From Bhargavaea cecembensis (GTDB lineage Bacteria; Bacillota; Bacilli; Bacillales_A; Planococcaceae): 64,000 nt of DNA. The position numbers were made by a program, and so were the translations under genes. Position 1 is the first letter of the stretch; every line of letters starts with the position of its first letter. The DNA lies in assembly GCF_001619585.1 (NCBI RefSeq), contig NZ_LQNT01000011.1:248001-312000 (forward strand), in the 5' to 3' direction. The notes under the pieces were generated by a model. It was not told the DNA's origin. It worked only from the letters and a program-made list of their open reading frames with translations, and searched no databases. Positions 1-6,392 of this stretch are shown piece by piece.

Positions 1-936
1 CCATTCATCCCTGTAACGGAACTTCAGCTTGGCAGTTTCGGCCAGCAGATGATAATAATCCGCGCTTCCGTCTTGAATCGATTGGAGGTCGTATTTCTCC
101 AGCATGTTCAGCATCATCAAAACGGCAATGCCCTGGGTGTTCAGTTTAACCTGGAAGATATCGTATCCCCTATACGTCGCGGATAAAGGTTCGTCCCACT
201 CAGACGTATGCTTTTCGAAATCTTCCCTGGTCAGCAAACCACCGTACTCTTCCATCGCCTTGATGATCTTGTCTGTGATGGCACCATTGTAAAATGCCTC
301 TTTCCCGTAACGTTGGATCTGTTTTAAAGACCACGCCAAATCAGGCTGAACGAGCTGTTCACCGGGTGAAAGTGGCTGGCCATCTTTTAAATACACCTTT
401 CCCGCTGTCGCAAATTCTCTTAATAAATCAACCTTGTCGGCGATGTAACCGCTCAATTTATCCGTAACCGGAAAACCCTCTTCGGCATAATGAATGGCGT
501 CTTCAAAAAGGGTGGGCCAATCCAGTTTTCCGTACTCATAATGGAGAGCCCACCATCCATCAACCGCCCCGGGAACTGTAATGGCCGCCAAAGGCCCGCG
601 TTCCGGAATGTTGCCATAGTCATTCTCTTTGTAAACGTCCCGGCTCACCCTGTTTCCGGCCCTGCCGCTGCCATTCAGCGATTTGACCTCCCCCTCATTC
701 CGGTCCCGGACCAACGCAAAGAGGTCTCCGCCCAGTCCGGCCATATGCGGGAGTACTACGCAGAGGACGGCATTGGCCGCAATGGCGGCATCCACCGCGT
801 GGCCGCCACGCCTGAGGATATTCTCTCCCGTCTGTGTCGCCAGATAATGGGGCGAAGCAACCGCTCCATTCGTACCACGCGCAACAGGCCTGCCTGTCTC
901 GAATAAAGTCCTATTTTTCTCTACTTTCTCCGGCAA
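1..936 (-). CDS. gamma-glutamyltransferase, N-terminal 312 residues (3' end outside window)
   Basis: Ntn-hydrolase family enzyme that transfers or hydrolyses gamma-glutamyl groups (glutathione, gamma-glutamyl peptides). Only the N-terminal 312 codons are here; the small subunit with the nucleophilic Thr would lie left of the window. Seen: GRPVARGTNGAVASPH near residue 15, then GENILRRGGHAVDAAIAAN and LPHMAGLGGDLFALV, both typical of the family's large subunit, and ITVPGAVDGWWALH further in. I start it at a TTG (934-936) because AAGGAGGGG lies 6 nt upstream and the conserved N-terminus follows; no ATG is available. No signal peptide is visible, so it is probably a cytoplasmic member (YwrD-like) and not the secreted Ggt. 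The family call is firm, the exact subtype is not. Confidence 0.88.
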   Translation of the reverse strand, partial: MPEKVEKNRTLFETGRPVARGTNGAVASPHYLATQTGENILRRGGHAVDAAIAANAVLCVVLPHMAGLGGDLFALVRDRNEGEVKSLNGSGRAGNRVSRDVYKENDYGNIPERGPLAAITVPGAVDGWWALHYEYGKLDWPTLFEDAIHYAEEGFPVTDKLSGYIADKVDLLREFATAGKVYLKDGQPLSPGEQLVQPDLAWSLKQIQRYGKEAFYNGAITDKIIKAMEEYGGLLTREDFEKHTSEWDEPLSATYRGYDIFQVKLNTQGIAVLMMLNMLEKYDLQSIQDGSADYYHLLAETAKLKFRYRDEW

Positions 937-1053
937 ATTACCCCTCCTTATAATTCTTCCTCTAGTTCCTCCTTCCCCCGAGAATTCCGACAAAACTGAA
1001 AGAAGTGACATTTAGGTGAACAACTAGCAATATGTCTGGACATTCACCGGGCA

Positions 1054-1077
1054 CAAAAAAACCGCCACGGATGGCGG
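1054..1077 (-). terminator. Rho-independent terminator
   Basis: On the minus strand an 8-bp GC-rich stem (CCGCCATC/CGTGGCGG type) is followed by a run of seven T. It would end transcription of the HIT-GNAT operon, whose last stop is at 1334. Confidence 0.6.
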
Positions 1078-1186
1078 CATCAATGCTGGTCTTATAGGCG
1101 GCTGCTCAAGAAAAACGGCGATACTGTTGCTGGGGGGCCGGACCTTCTGGGTTATGCAAACGTTGGCTTTTATTAAAGATAAGGAA

Positions 1187-1210
1187 GCCGTCAGGCAAGT
1201 GCCGGACGGC
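1187..1210. other. stable hairpin, possible terminator
   Basis: GCCGTC and GACGGC pair around a nested GGC/GCC stem; only a short CTTTC follows on the plus strand. It sits just outside the repeat array beginning at 1230. The rest of 937-1229 shows no gene that I can support. Confidence 0.4.
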
Positions 1211-1229
1211 CTTTCAATGCTGATCTTCG

Positions 1230-1361
1230 ATTTCGTCATTCCGGACGACAGTTTCGTCATTTGCTTCAAAGACGGTCGCGAATGACGAAATTAATCGGAG
1301 GAATGATGAGATTGAGCCGCGGAATGACGAAACCTAAAGCCCGATTGATGAAATCGGAGGG
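1230..1361. repeat. 21-bp tandem repeat array A1 (two inverted plus four direct units)
   Basis: Two units in one orientation start at 1230 and 1251 with core TTTCGTCATT. Four units in the opposite orientation start at 1278, 1299, 1320 and 1341 with core GAATGACGAAA or close variants. Each step within a block is exactly 21 bp. The two blocks face each other and could pair into a hairpin. The last direct unit and part of the one before it run into the 3' coding end of the GNAT gene (stop 1334-1336). The stretch GACGAAACCTAAAGCCCGA recurs at the other end of the operon, in array A2. Confidence 0.85.
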
Positions 1362-1861
1362 GGATCATCTGTTCCAAAACTCTCACGGCTCAGCGAATAA
1401 ATCACCTGCTCCTCCCCGAACCGCTCCACCCGTCTTTCCTCTTTCATTCCAATCCGCTCCAGCAATCGGCGGGAAGCCGTGTTGGCGGCCTGAGTTTCTG
1501 CGAGCAGCCGTTCCTGCCTCAGGTCACGGAAAGCATGCAGGATGACTTCCTTTGCCGTCTCGGTTCCGAAGCCCCTGCCCCAGTACTCGGGCATGAGCTG
1601 ATAGGAAATTTCCAGCGCCTCCCCGTCATGGTGAATGTCCAGCGAAATGGTACCGAGAAATGCCCCGTCGTCCTGTTTCCGGATCATCCAGCAACTTTCA
1701 GGGTTCTTGAGCATATCCGCGAATGCCCGCTCCACTTGGGCGCCTGTCCTTGTTCCGCCCAGAAAGGCGCGGACCTTCTCGTTCCCATAGAGCAATTGGA
1801 CGTCATTCAGGTCACCCGCAGCCGGAGGCTCCAATACACAACGTTCGGTTTGCAGTCTCAT
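1334..1861 (-). CDS. GNAT family N-acetyltransferase (RimJ/RimL type)
   Basis: Transfers an acetyl group from acetyl-CoA to an amine; substrate unknown. The 175 residues show the RimJ/RimL layout: N-terminal MRLQTERCVLEPP, a central GTISLDIH strand, and the acetyl-CoA loop EYWGRGFGTETAKEV, followed by NTASRRLLERIGM. Its ATG overlaps the stop of the HIT gene upstream (ATGA, 1858-1861), so the two are translationally coupled. The last residues (about PPPISSIGL) are encoded inside a 21-bp repeat unit, so the array appears to have replaced or extended the original 3' end. Confidence 0.88.
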   Translation of the reverse strand: MRLQTERCVLEPPAAGDLNDVQLLYGNEKVRAFLGGTRTGAQVERAFADMLKNPESCWMIRKQDDGAFLGTISLDIHHDGEALEISYQLMPEYWGRGFGTETAKEVILHAFRDLRQERLLAETQAANTASRRLLERIGMKEERRVERFGEEQVIYSLSRESFGTDDPPPISSIGL

Positions 1862-2268
1862 TCCTGCATCGCTCCTCTGATCTTCTTCTCCAGGAAGTCA
1901 AAATTGACTGAAGCCAAGTCAATCTCCGGCTCCGTCCATCCGAAACCGTCTCCTTTGTACCGGGGAACAATGTGCATATGATAATGCTCCACATCTTTGA
2001 ACGCCCCGTTATTCTGCATGACGGTGATGCCGTCTGTTCCAAAGGCTGACTCAATCGCTCGCGTAGCTTTCTGTGCAGCCAGGATCACCGCCTTCAGGCT
2101 TTCCGGATCCACATCGGTGAATTCCTGCGCATGCCGTTTGGGCACGACGAGGACATGGCCCGGATTGATCGGAAACTTATCAAGGAAACAGCAGACGAGG
2201 TCGTCCTCATAGATGATGTGCGCCTCCGCTATCCTATTAATGATGTCGCAAAAGATACAGGACGACAT
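1858..2268 (-). CDS. HIT family hydrolase (Hit-like)
   Basis: Histidine-triad nucleotide-binding protein that hydrolyses phosphoramidate or dinucleotide bonds. The 136 residues contain CIFCDII near the N-terminus (zinc-type CxxC), HVLVVPKRHAQEFTD, and the triad HYHMHIV near the C-terminus. I start at ATG 2268 because GGGAAGGGGAAAG precedes it; an in-frame ATG at 2310 lies inside repeat array A2 and has no ribosome site. First gene of a two-gene operon with the GNAT gene. A second HIT gene in this window (30310-30759) is likewise first in a two-gene operon. Confidence 0.9.
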   Translation of the reverse strand: MSSCIFCDIINRIAEAHIIYEDDLVCCFLDKFPINPGHVLVVPKRHAQEFTDVDPESLKAVILAAQKATRAIESAFGTDGITVMQNNGAFKDVEHYHMHIVPRYKGDGFGWTEPEIDLASVNFDFLEKKIRGAMQE

Positions 2269-2300
2269 GGGCTTTCCCCTTCCCAACTCGTTGTTCTCCG

Positions 2301-2389
2301 ATTTCGTCATTCCCTCTGATAACGGCTGTGAATGACGAGACTGAGCCTCTGAGTGACGAAACCTAAAGCCCGAATCACGAAATCGGCGG
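2301..2389. repeat. 21-bp tandem repeat array A2
   Basis: One unit at 2301 carries TTTCGTCATTCC; three opposite units start at 2327, 2348 and 2369 with cores GAATGACGAGA, GAGTGACGAAA and GAATCACGAAA. Spacing within the direct block is exactly 21 bp. It occupies the divergent region between the HIT gene and the plus-strand gene at 2495. It matches array A1 in core, in its mix of orientations and in a 19-bp identical stretch, so the HIT-GNAT operon is bracketed by the same element. Confidence 0.85.
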
Positions 2390-2494
2390 TTACCGCAGAA
2401 TTGCTGTAACTGCTGCCCGGAAGGTTGACTGCTCTCCGATTAACATCTATCCGCTTATCCTGTACAATTGGAGAAAGATGGGAGGTGACCAGGG

Positions 2495-2935
2495 ATGAAA
2501 CAGAAATGGGTGTGGCACGGCATCGGAGCCGGAATCATCAGCGGCATTGTGCTGGGGGCGTTTTTGTGGGCGGTTGAAGAACAGAGCGGCCGGCGTGTGT
2601 ATACGCTCCTCATGAATGTCGACTATATACCGGTCGTGAACGCGGTCACCTATCCCGCTCCGATTGAATTCCTCTTCCACCTGATCGTCTCGGTCATTCT
2701 CTCGACTGTCCTTTTATGGCTCGTCAGACGGTTGCGGATGCTCGGTTCCCGCATCATCGTCTGGCTTATCACTGTGAATGCCCTGGTCGGTGTCCTGATC
2801 TGGCCGGTCACTTCTTTGTCGGAGCGTACACCGGCACCCGACGACTGGGCGTCCTTCGCCTGGTGGCTCGCGGGACATGCCCTATATGGAACAGTACTTG
2901 GCTGGATCTTCTGCGATACAGAAGATCAATCCTGA
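2495..2935 (+). CDS. membrane protein of unknown function (paralogue of 5438-5905)
   Basis: 146 residues with about four hydrophobic segments (near 8-27, 55-76, 84-104, 122-140). The start is supported by GGGAGGTGACC 8 nt upstream. It shares with the protein at 5438-5905 the blocks NxDYIPVVN, an L-T-(S/A)-LSE(R/Q)-P-xxD stretch and a WW..GHA..G segment in the same order, so the two are paralogues only 3 kb apart. The layout recalls DUF1440/YagU-like inner-membrane proteins, but I do not recognise it firmly and assign no function. Confidence 0.75.
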   Translation: MKQKWVWHGIGAGIISGIVLGAFLWAVEEQSGRRVYTLLMNVDYIPVVNAVTYPAPIEFLFHLIVSVILSTVLLWLVRRLRMLGSRIIVWLITVNALVGVLIWPVTSLSERTPAPDDWASFAWWLAGHALYGTVLGWIFCDTEDQS

Positions 2936-2939
2936 CCGA

Positions 2940-3770
2940 TCACTCAAACATAAATTCATATCCCTTATAGTCGAATGCATTTCTGAACCCCAGCTTCTCC
3001 GCGACGGCCACCGAAGGGGTGTTTGACTCCATACAGTCCCAATACGGGAGAAGACCGCGCTCCAGACAATCTTCCGCGAAAGCAAGCGCTGCATGCTGTG
3101 CAAGCTTCTTGCCCTGGTGCTCCTTCAGTGTCTCGATATCCACACAGTGGACATGATCCACGACAAATCCGGAAAAACAGACACTGACCACCTGACTTTT
3201 ATAAACCGCACAATAACCGATACCCGTATTCAAGAAGGCCTCCGGTGACGGCCAGAACTCGAGTATTTTGGAATGCAGAAACCCGATGTTGCTGATCGAT
3301 TGATTCCTGTTGTTGTAGAGCGGCCGGTCGATTTTTTCGATTTTGTACCCTTCTTCAAGAGGATGTTCCAAACCGGAAATAAAGTCATCTTTATGTAAGG
3401 TATAGACCTTCTGATTCCAGGTCCCTAACTTCCTGGATTCAAACACCTTTTCAATCGTCTGATCCCACTTGGGGTGGTTCCCGACCCCTTCAAACCAAGC
3501 CAGTCCCACCTTCTCCGCCTCCGGCTTTATCACGGTATCGATGAAATGATGGATCTCAGCATTGAACCCTTCATTTTTTTCATCCCCAATAAACAAAAAT
3601 CCATCGTTGTTGCCCAGCCAGATCAGCCCGGAAGCAGGAGACTCCACATCATCCACAAATATCCGCCCCGGATTTACCCCTTCAACGATCGCTTGCGCTT
3701 CCAGCTGACCCTGCTTATTCAACAAACCCCTGCACTTCTTAAATTCGGCTCGTTTTAATTCTGTAATCAT
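2940..3770 (-). CDS. GNAT-type acetyltransferase, two-domain
   Basis: 276 residues; the C-terminal half carries the GNAT fold: YCAVYKSQVVSVCFSGFV, then the EHQGKKLAQHAALAFAE acetyl-CoA loop and CMESNTPSVAVAEKLGF. The N-terminal half is less conserved, as in the PF12746-type Gram-positive GNAT group. ATG 3770 is chosen because AAGGGGGTG lies 6 nt upstream; an earlier in-frame ATG (3788) has none. Its stop is only 4 nt from that of the plus-strand gene ending at 2935, so the two are convergent. Confidence 0.8.
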   Translation of the reverse strand: MITELKRAEFKKCRGLLNKQGQLEAQAIVEGVNPGRIFVDDVESPASGLIWLGNNDGFLFIGDEKNEGFNAEIHHFIDTVIKPEAEKVGLAWFEGVGNHPKWDQTIEKVFESRKLGTWNQKVYTLHKDDFISGLEHPLEEGYKIEKIDRPLYNNRNQSISNIGFLHSKILEFWPSPEAFLNTGIGYCAVYKSQVVSVCFSGFVVDHVHCVDIETLKEHQGKKLAQHAALAFAEDCLERGLLPYWDCMESNTPSVAVAEKLGFRNAFDYKGYEFMFE

Positions 3771-3799
3771 TGGTTCACCCCCTTGCATACCGCTCCCTC

Positions 3800-4420
3800 T
3801 TATCCCAGTATGTCTAAGATATCCTGGGGTTTCTCAAAGTTGTATGTTGCGGATATCTTCTCCGGATGTTTGCAGCCCCATAATGCCACTCCGAAGTCGA
3901 TCCCCGCATCTCTTGCACATTCATAGTCGTAAACCGTATCCCCGATATAGATGGAGGTTTCCGGGTCTGCTCCAGATATCTCCAGAAACTTTAATAAGGG
4001 GTCCGGGTTGGGTTTGTGTTTTTCTGTGTCATCGGCAGAGACCGTGTAGGTCATATAATCCGAAAGCCCGAACGGTTCAAAGTCATCTATAATTTCCTGA
4101 TTCGTCTTTGACGTCACGATTCCCTGAACCAGGTTTCTGTTCTCTAAGGTCTCCATTACTTCTTTCATGCCGTCAAAGACCTTAATCTCATGAAAGAAGT
4201 CTTTCATGAAATGATTCCAGCGCTCGTTTGCGTGATCAATATCCTGGATATTCAGCTTTGGCAGTGAACTGGAGCCGGGAATCCCGAGAACAAAAGTCAG
4301 ATCTTCAAGCTGCACCTGTTTGCCGTAGTCCTCTTTCAGCATTTTCTGAAGTGAGCCCAACACTGCTTTTTCCGTATCAATCAGTGTTCCATCAACGTCG
4401 AAAATAATGGTTTTGTACAC
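3800..4420 (-). CDS. HAD-superfamily hydrolase (phosphoglycolate phosphatase-like)
   Basis: Haloacid dehalogenase-type phosphatase. Motif I is IFDVDGTLIDTE (catalytic Asp pair) near residue 6; motif II is VTSKTN; motif III Lys is in EKHKPNPDPL; motif IV is YIGDTVYDYE. The cap between motifs I and II is of the alpha-helical C1 type, and the length (206) fits small phosphatases such as PpaX or Gph relatives. Start: TAAGGAG directly abuts the ATG at 4429, which is too close, while GTG at 4418-4420 sits 9 nt from it, so I take the GTG. It follows the nucleotidyltransferase gene by 13 nt, and that gene's stop overlaps the ribosome site. Confidence 0.85.
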   Translation of the reverse strand: MYKTIIFDVDGTLIDTEKAVLGSLQKMLKEDYGKQVQLEDLTFVLGIPGSSSLPKLNIQDIDHANERWNHFMKDFFHEIKVFDGMKEVMETLENRNLVQGIVTSKTNQEIIDDFEPFGLSDYMTYTVSADDTEKHKPNPDPLLKFLEISGADPETSIYIGDTVYDYECARDAGIDFGVALWGCKHPEKISATYNFEKPQDILDILG

Positions 4421-4433
4421 TCGATCCATCTCC

Positions 4434-5300
4434 TTATCGCTGTTTATTCGGCTCAAACGGGCTCTCGGAGAACCGTTCCGGCAGCGGCTGGTCCACGCCA
4501 TATCTGGCAAACTCGGTGTCCTGATCCGGATATTGCGCCTCTACAAGCTGAAGCGTTTCTTCAAGCACTTCCCGAAGACTCCCGGCCGCCACGGTTGGTG
4601 ACTCCCGATACATTTCCCTTAGCCGCCACTCCAGGTTCTCCGGCTTGACCGGCAGCTCATGAAGACGCTTGAACATCCATTTATAAGTCGGGAAGTAGGA
4701 GCCGTTCAGCGCGAGCAGGACGATAAAGAGGCTGGAATGGATGTTGCTCAGGATGTTGAAGAAAGCCGCCGGGTTGTTGCGGTGGGCTGCGAAGTGGAGC
4801 TGGCGCAGGTGGAAGTGCGGAAGGTACTCGCCCAGGAAGCGGCGGGCCAGTTCATCCGGGTACTGCTCTGTCCTTGCCTGCCACACCTGTACCAGATCCT
4901 CACCGTAAAGAGGGATGCCGGTGCGCACCGTATCGACCACATTGTTGTCCCCGAGATCCGTGCTGAAGCTCTTCAGCACCCGCTCCATGACCTCTTCTTC
5001 CACTGACACCGATTTGTGCCACAGGTCCACCGGGAAGTTTCCAATTTCGAGGGCGCTCTCGTGACCATGGTCGATCATTGGATACCGATGGACAGCCCCC
5101 AGTTCCCCGGCGATGGCCCGTTTTTCCTCCGTGCCCGGCGGCCGGTCCCAGTAGGCGATCAGTTCCAGGTCCGAATACACGTCAGAATATCCGCGTGCCG
5201 CGGAGCCGCCGACCATTACCGCCCGGATGCCGGTTTTCTTTCTCAGTTTCTCTGTGAGCATTCGCGCGGCATCCAGTCTCCATTCCGTCTGGTGGTCCAT
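4434..5300 (-). CDS. nucleotidyltransferase-fold protein
   Basis: 288 residues. The N-terminal Pol-beta-type nucleotidyltransferase motif is clear: MVGGSAARGYSDVYSDLEL (GGS followed by DxE), then FPVDLWH, a possible third acidic residue. The rest is helical (DUF4037-like arrangement). The family moves nucleotides to small molecules or proteins, as in antibiotic adenylyltransferases; the substrate cannot be inferred. An ATG at 5300 is preferred to TTG 5309 by ribosome-site spacing (AAGGGAG). Likely cotranscribed with the HAD gene. Confidence 0.75.
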   Translation of the reverse strand: MDHQTEWRLDAARMLTEKLRKKTGIRAVMVGGSAARGYSDVYSDLELIAYWDRPPGTEEKRAIAGELGAVHRYPMIDHGHESALEIGNFPVDLWHKSVSVEEEVMERVLKSFSTDLGDNNVVDTVRTGIPLYGEDLVQVWQARTEQYPDELARRFLGEYLPHFHLRQLHFAAHRNNPAAFFNILSNIHSSLFIVLLALNGSYFPTYKWMFKRLHELPVKPENLEWRLREMYRESPTVAAGSLREVLEETLQLVEAQYPDQDTEFARYGVDQPLPERFSESPFEPNKQR

Positions 5301-5437
5301 CCTCCCCAACTCCCTTCACTTCTTGCCTCTCACTTTACCAATCTGTGGATTCGCTGTCATTCTTCGTCCGGGATTCCGTTTGCCCGTCCCGAACCGGGGA
5401 ATAGAAAACTATTCTTAAGATTCCGGGGTGACAGACA

Positions 5438-5905
5438 ATGAAAAAGGTCGGAATGCTTGCGCTCATCGGTTTTATCGCGGGTTTGGTAATGATTGCGGTC
5501 ATGAAGGTGATTCAATGGGTGACCGGGAGCCCCGCGTATGTGCTTCTGTTCAACTTTGACTACATACCGGTCGTGAACACATGGGAGCCCGTCTGGCTGG
5601 TCGGGTTCATGTTCCACAACATCACCTGCATCGCGAGCGTGGTCGTGCTGTATTACATGCTAAGGCCGTTCGGAATGGAAAATCAGATCGCACCGTATAT
5701 CGCGGTCTATTCGATCGGCGGCGGACTGCTGTTTTCACTTACCGCGCTGTCCGAGCAGCCGCCGGACTTCTCAGACGGCGAGGCATGGATCTGGTGGACG
5801 CTCGGCCACGCCGTGTTCGGCTGGGCAGTCGGCGGGCTCATCAAGCGTTGGATCAGTTCCTCGGGTTTAAGGCGTAAGGAATTTGTCTCTATAAACCGGG
5901 CTTAG
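5438..5905 (+). CDS. membrane protein of unknown function (paralogue of 2495-2935)
   Basis: 155 residues, four hydrophobic segments, sharing NFDYIPVVN, LTALSEQPPD and WWTLGHAVFG with the protein at 2495-2935. GGGGTGA precedes the ATG. Its last 39 bp (5867-5905) overlap, tail to tail, the minus-strand VOC gene. The extra C-terminal tail SSGLRRKEFVSINRA is absent from the paralogue and is exactly the part lying in the overlap, so it may have arisen by loss of an earlier stop. Confidence 0.75.
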   Translation: MKKVGMLALIGFIAGLVMIAVMKVIQWVTGSPAYVLLFNFDYIPVVNTWEPVWLVGFMFHNITCIASVVVLYYMLRPFGMENQIAPYIAVYSIGGGLLFSLTALSEQPPDFSDGEAWIWWTLGHAVFGWAVGGLIKRWISSSGLRRKEFVSINRA

Positions 5906-6283
5906 TTCACTCCATACATCGAACCGGTTGCCATCCGGGTCGGCAAACACGAAATTCCGCCCGGCGTGGCCCCGGTCTTCGATGTCGCCGACATTGACTC
6001 CTTTAACCCTGAATTCCCCATGGACGGATTCAAGTGCCTCCAGGCCATCCACCTCAAAGGTTAGCGAAAAGCGCTCCGCGCCATGGATATCGGTGAAATT
6101 CGAACGCTCGCCTTCTGCTGCTTTTACTAGAAAGAAGCTTTGGCCTGCAAGATTAATGATCGCTTTGTCCTCATCCCGGTAACTGACTTCCGCATCCAAA
6201 TGCTCCGCGTACCATCCGGCCGACCGGTCCACATCCGATACGGGAACGTAGACGGTCCCGACTCTCAACAACTTTCCGCTCAT
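5867..6283 (-). CDS. VOC (glyoxalase/bleomycin-resistance) family protein
   Basis: 138 residues in two beta-alpha-beta-beta-beta repeats. VGTVYVPVSDVDRSAGWY opens the first and NFVFADPDGNRFDVW closes the second, the usual site of a metal-ligand Glu/Asp. Such proteins bind a metal and act as dioxygenase, isomerase, lyase or resistance proteins; no substrate can be given. Monocistronic, converging on the gene ending at 5905. Confidence 0.85.
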   Translation of the reverse strand: MSGKLLRVGTVYVPVSDVDRSAGWYAEHLDAEVSYRDEDKAIINLAGQSFFLVKAAEGERSNFTDIHGAERFSLTFEVDGLEALESVHGEFRVKGVNVGDIEDRGHAGRNFVFADPDGNRFDVWSELSPVYRDKFLTP

Positions 6284-6352
6284 CGATATCCCTCCTGAAA
6301 GCTTGTTCAGTTAACATTCTCTTTCCCGTCCCGGTTCTCCTTCAGACAGCAA

Positions 6353-6392
6353 GAAGCCTCCAAACCATGATTGGTTCGGAGGCTTCTTTTTT
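6353..6392 (+). terminator. strong hairpin with plus-strand T run
   Basis: GAAGCCTCC and GGAGGCTTC pair, followed on the plus strand by six T. No plus-strand gene ends just upstream except the one at 5905. On the minus strand the same hairpin follows the stop of the MMPL gene directly but with a weaker T run (TTCTTGCT), so it may serve that gene. Confidence 0.6.

Noticed and set aside
1024-1269. Small minus-strand protein with MTK repeats
   Set aside because: It is a translation of repeat array A1 and neighbouring hairpins; no ribosome site.
1230-2389. Insertion sequence or MITE around the HIT-GNAT pair
   Set aside because: No transposase, no terminal inverted repeats at both outer ends and no target duplication can be seen; only tandem arrays are shared.
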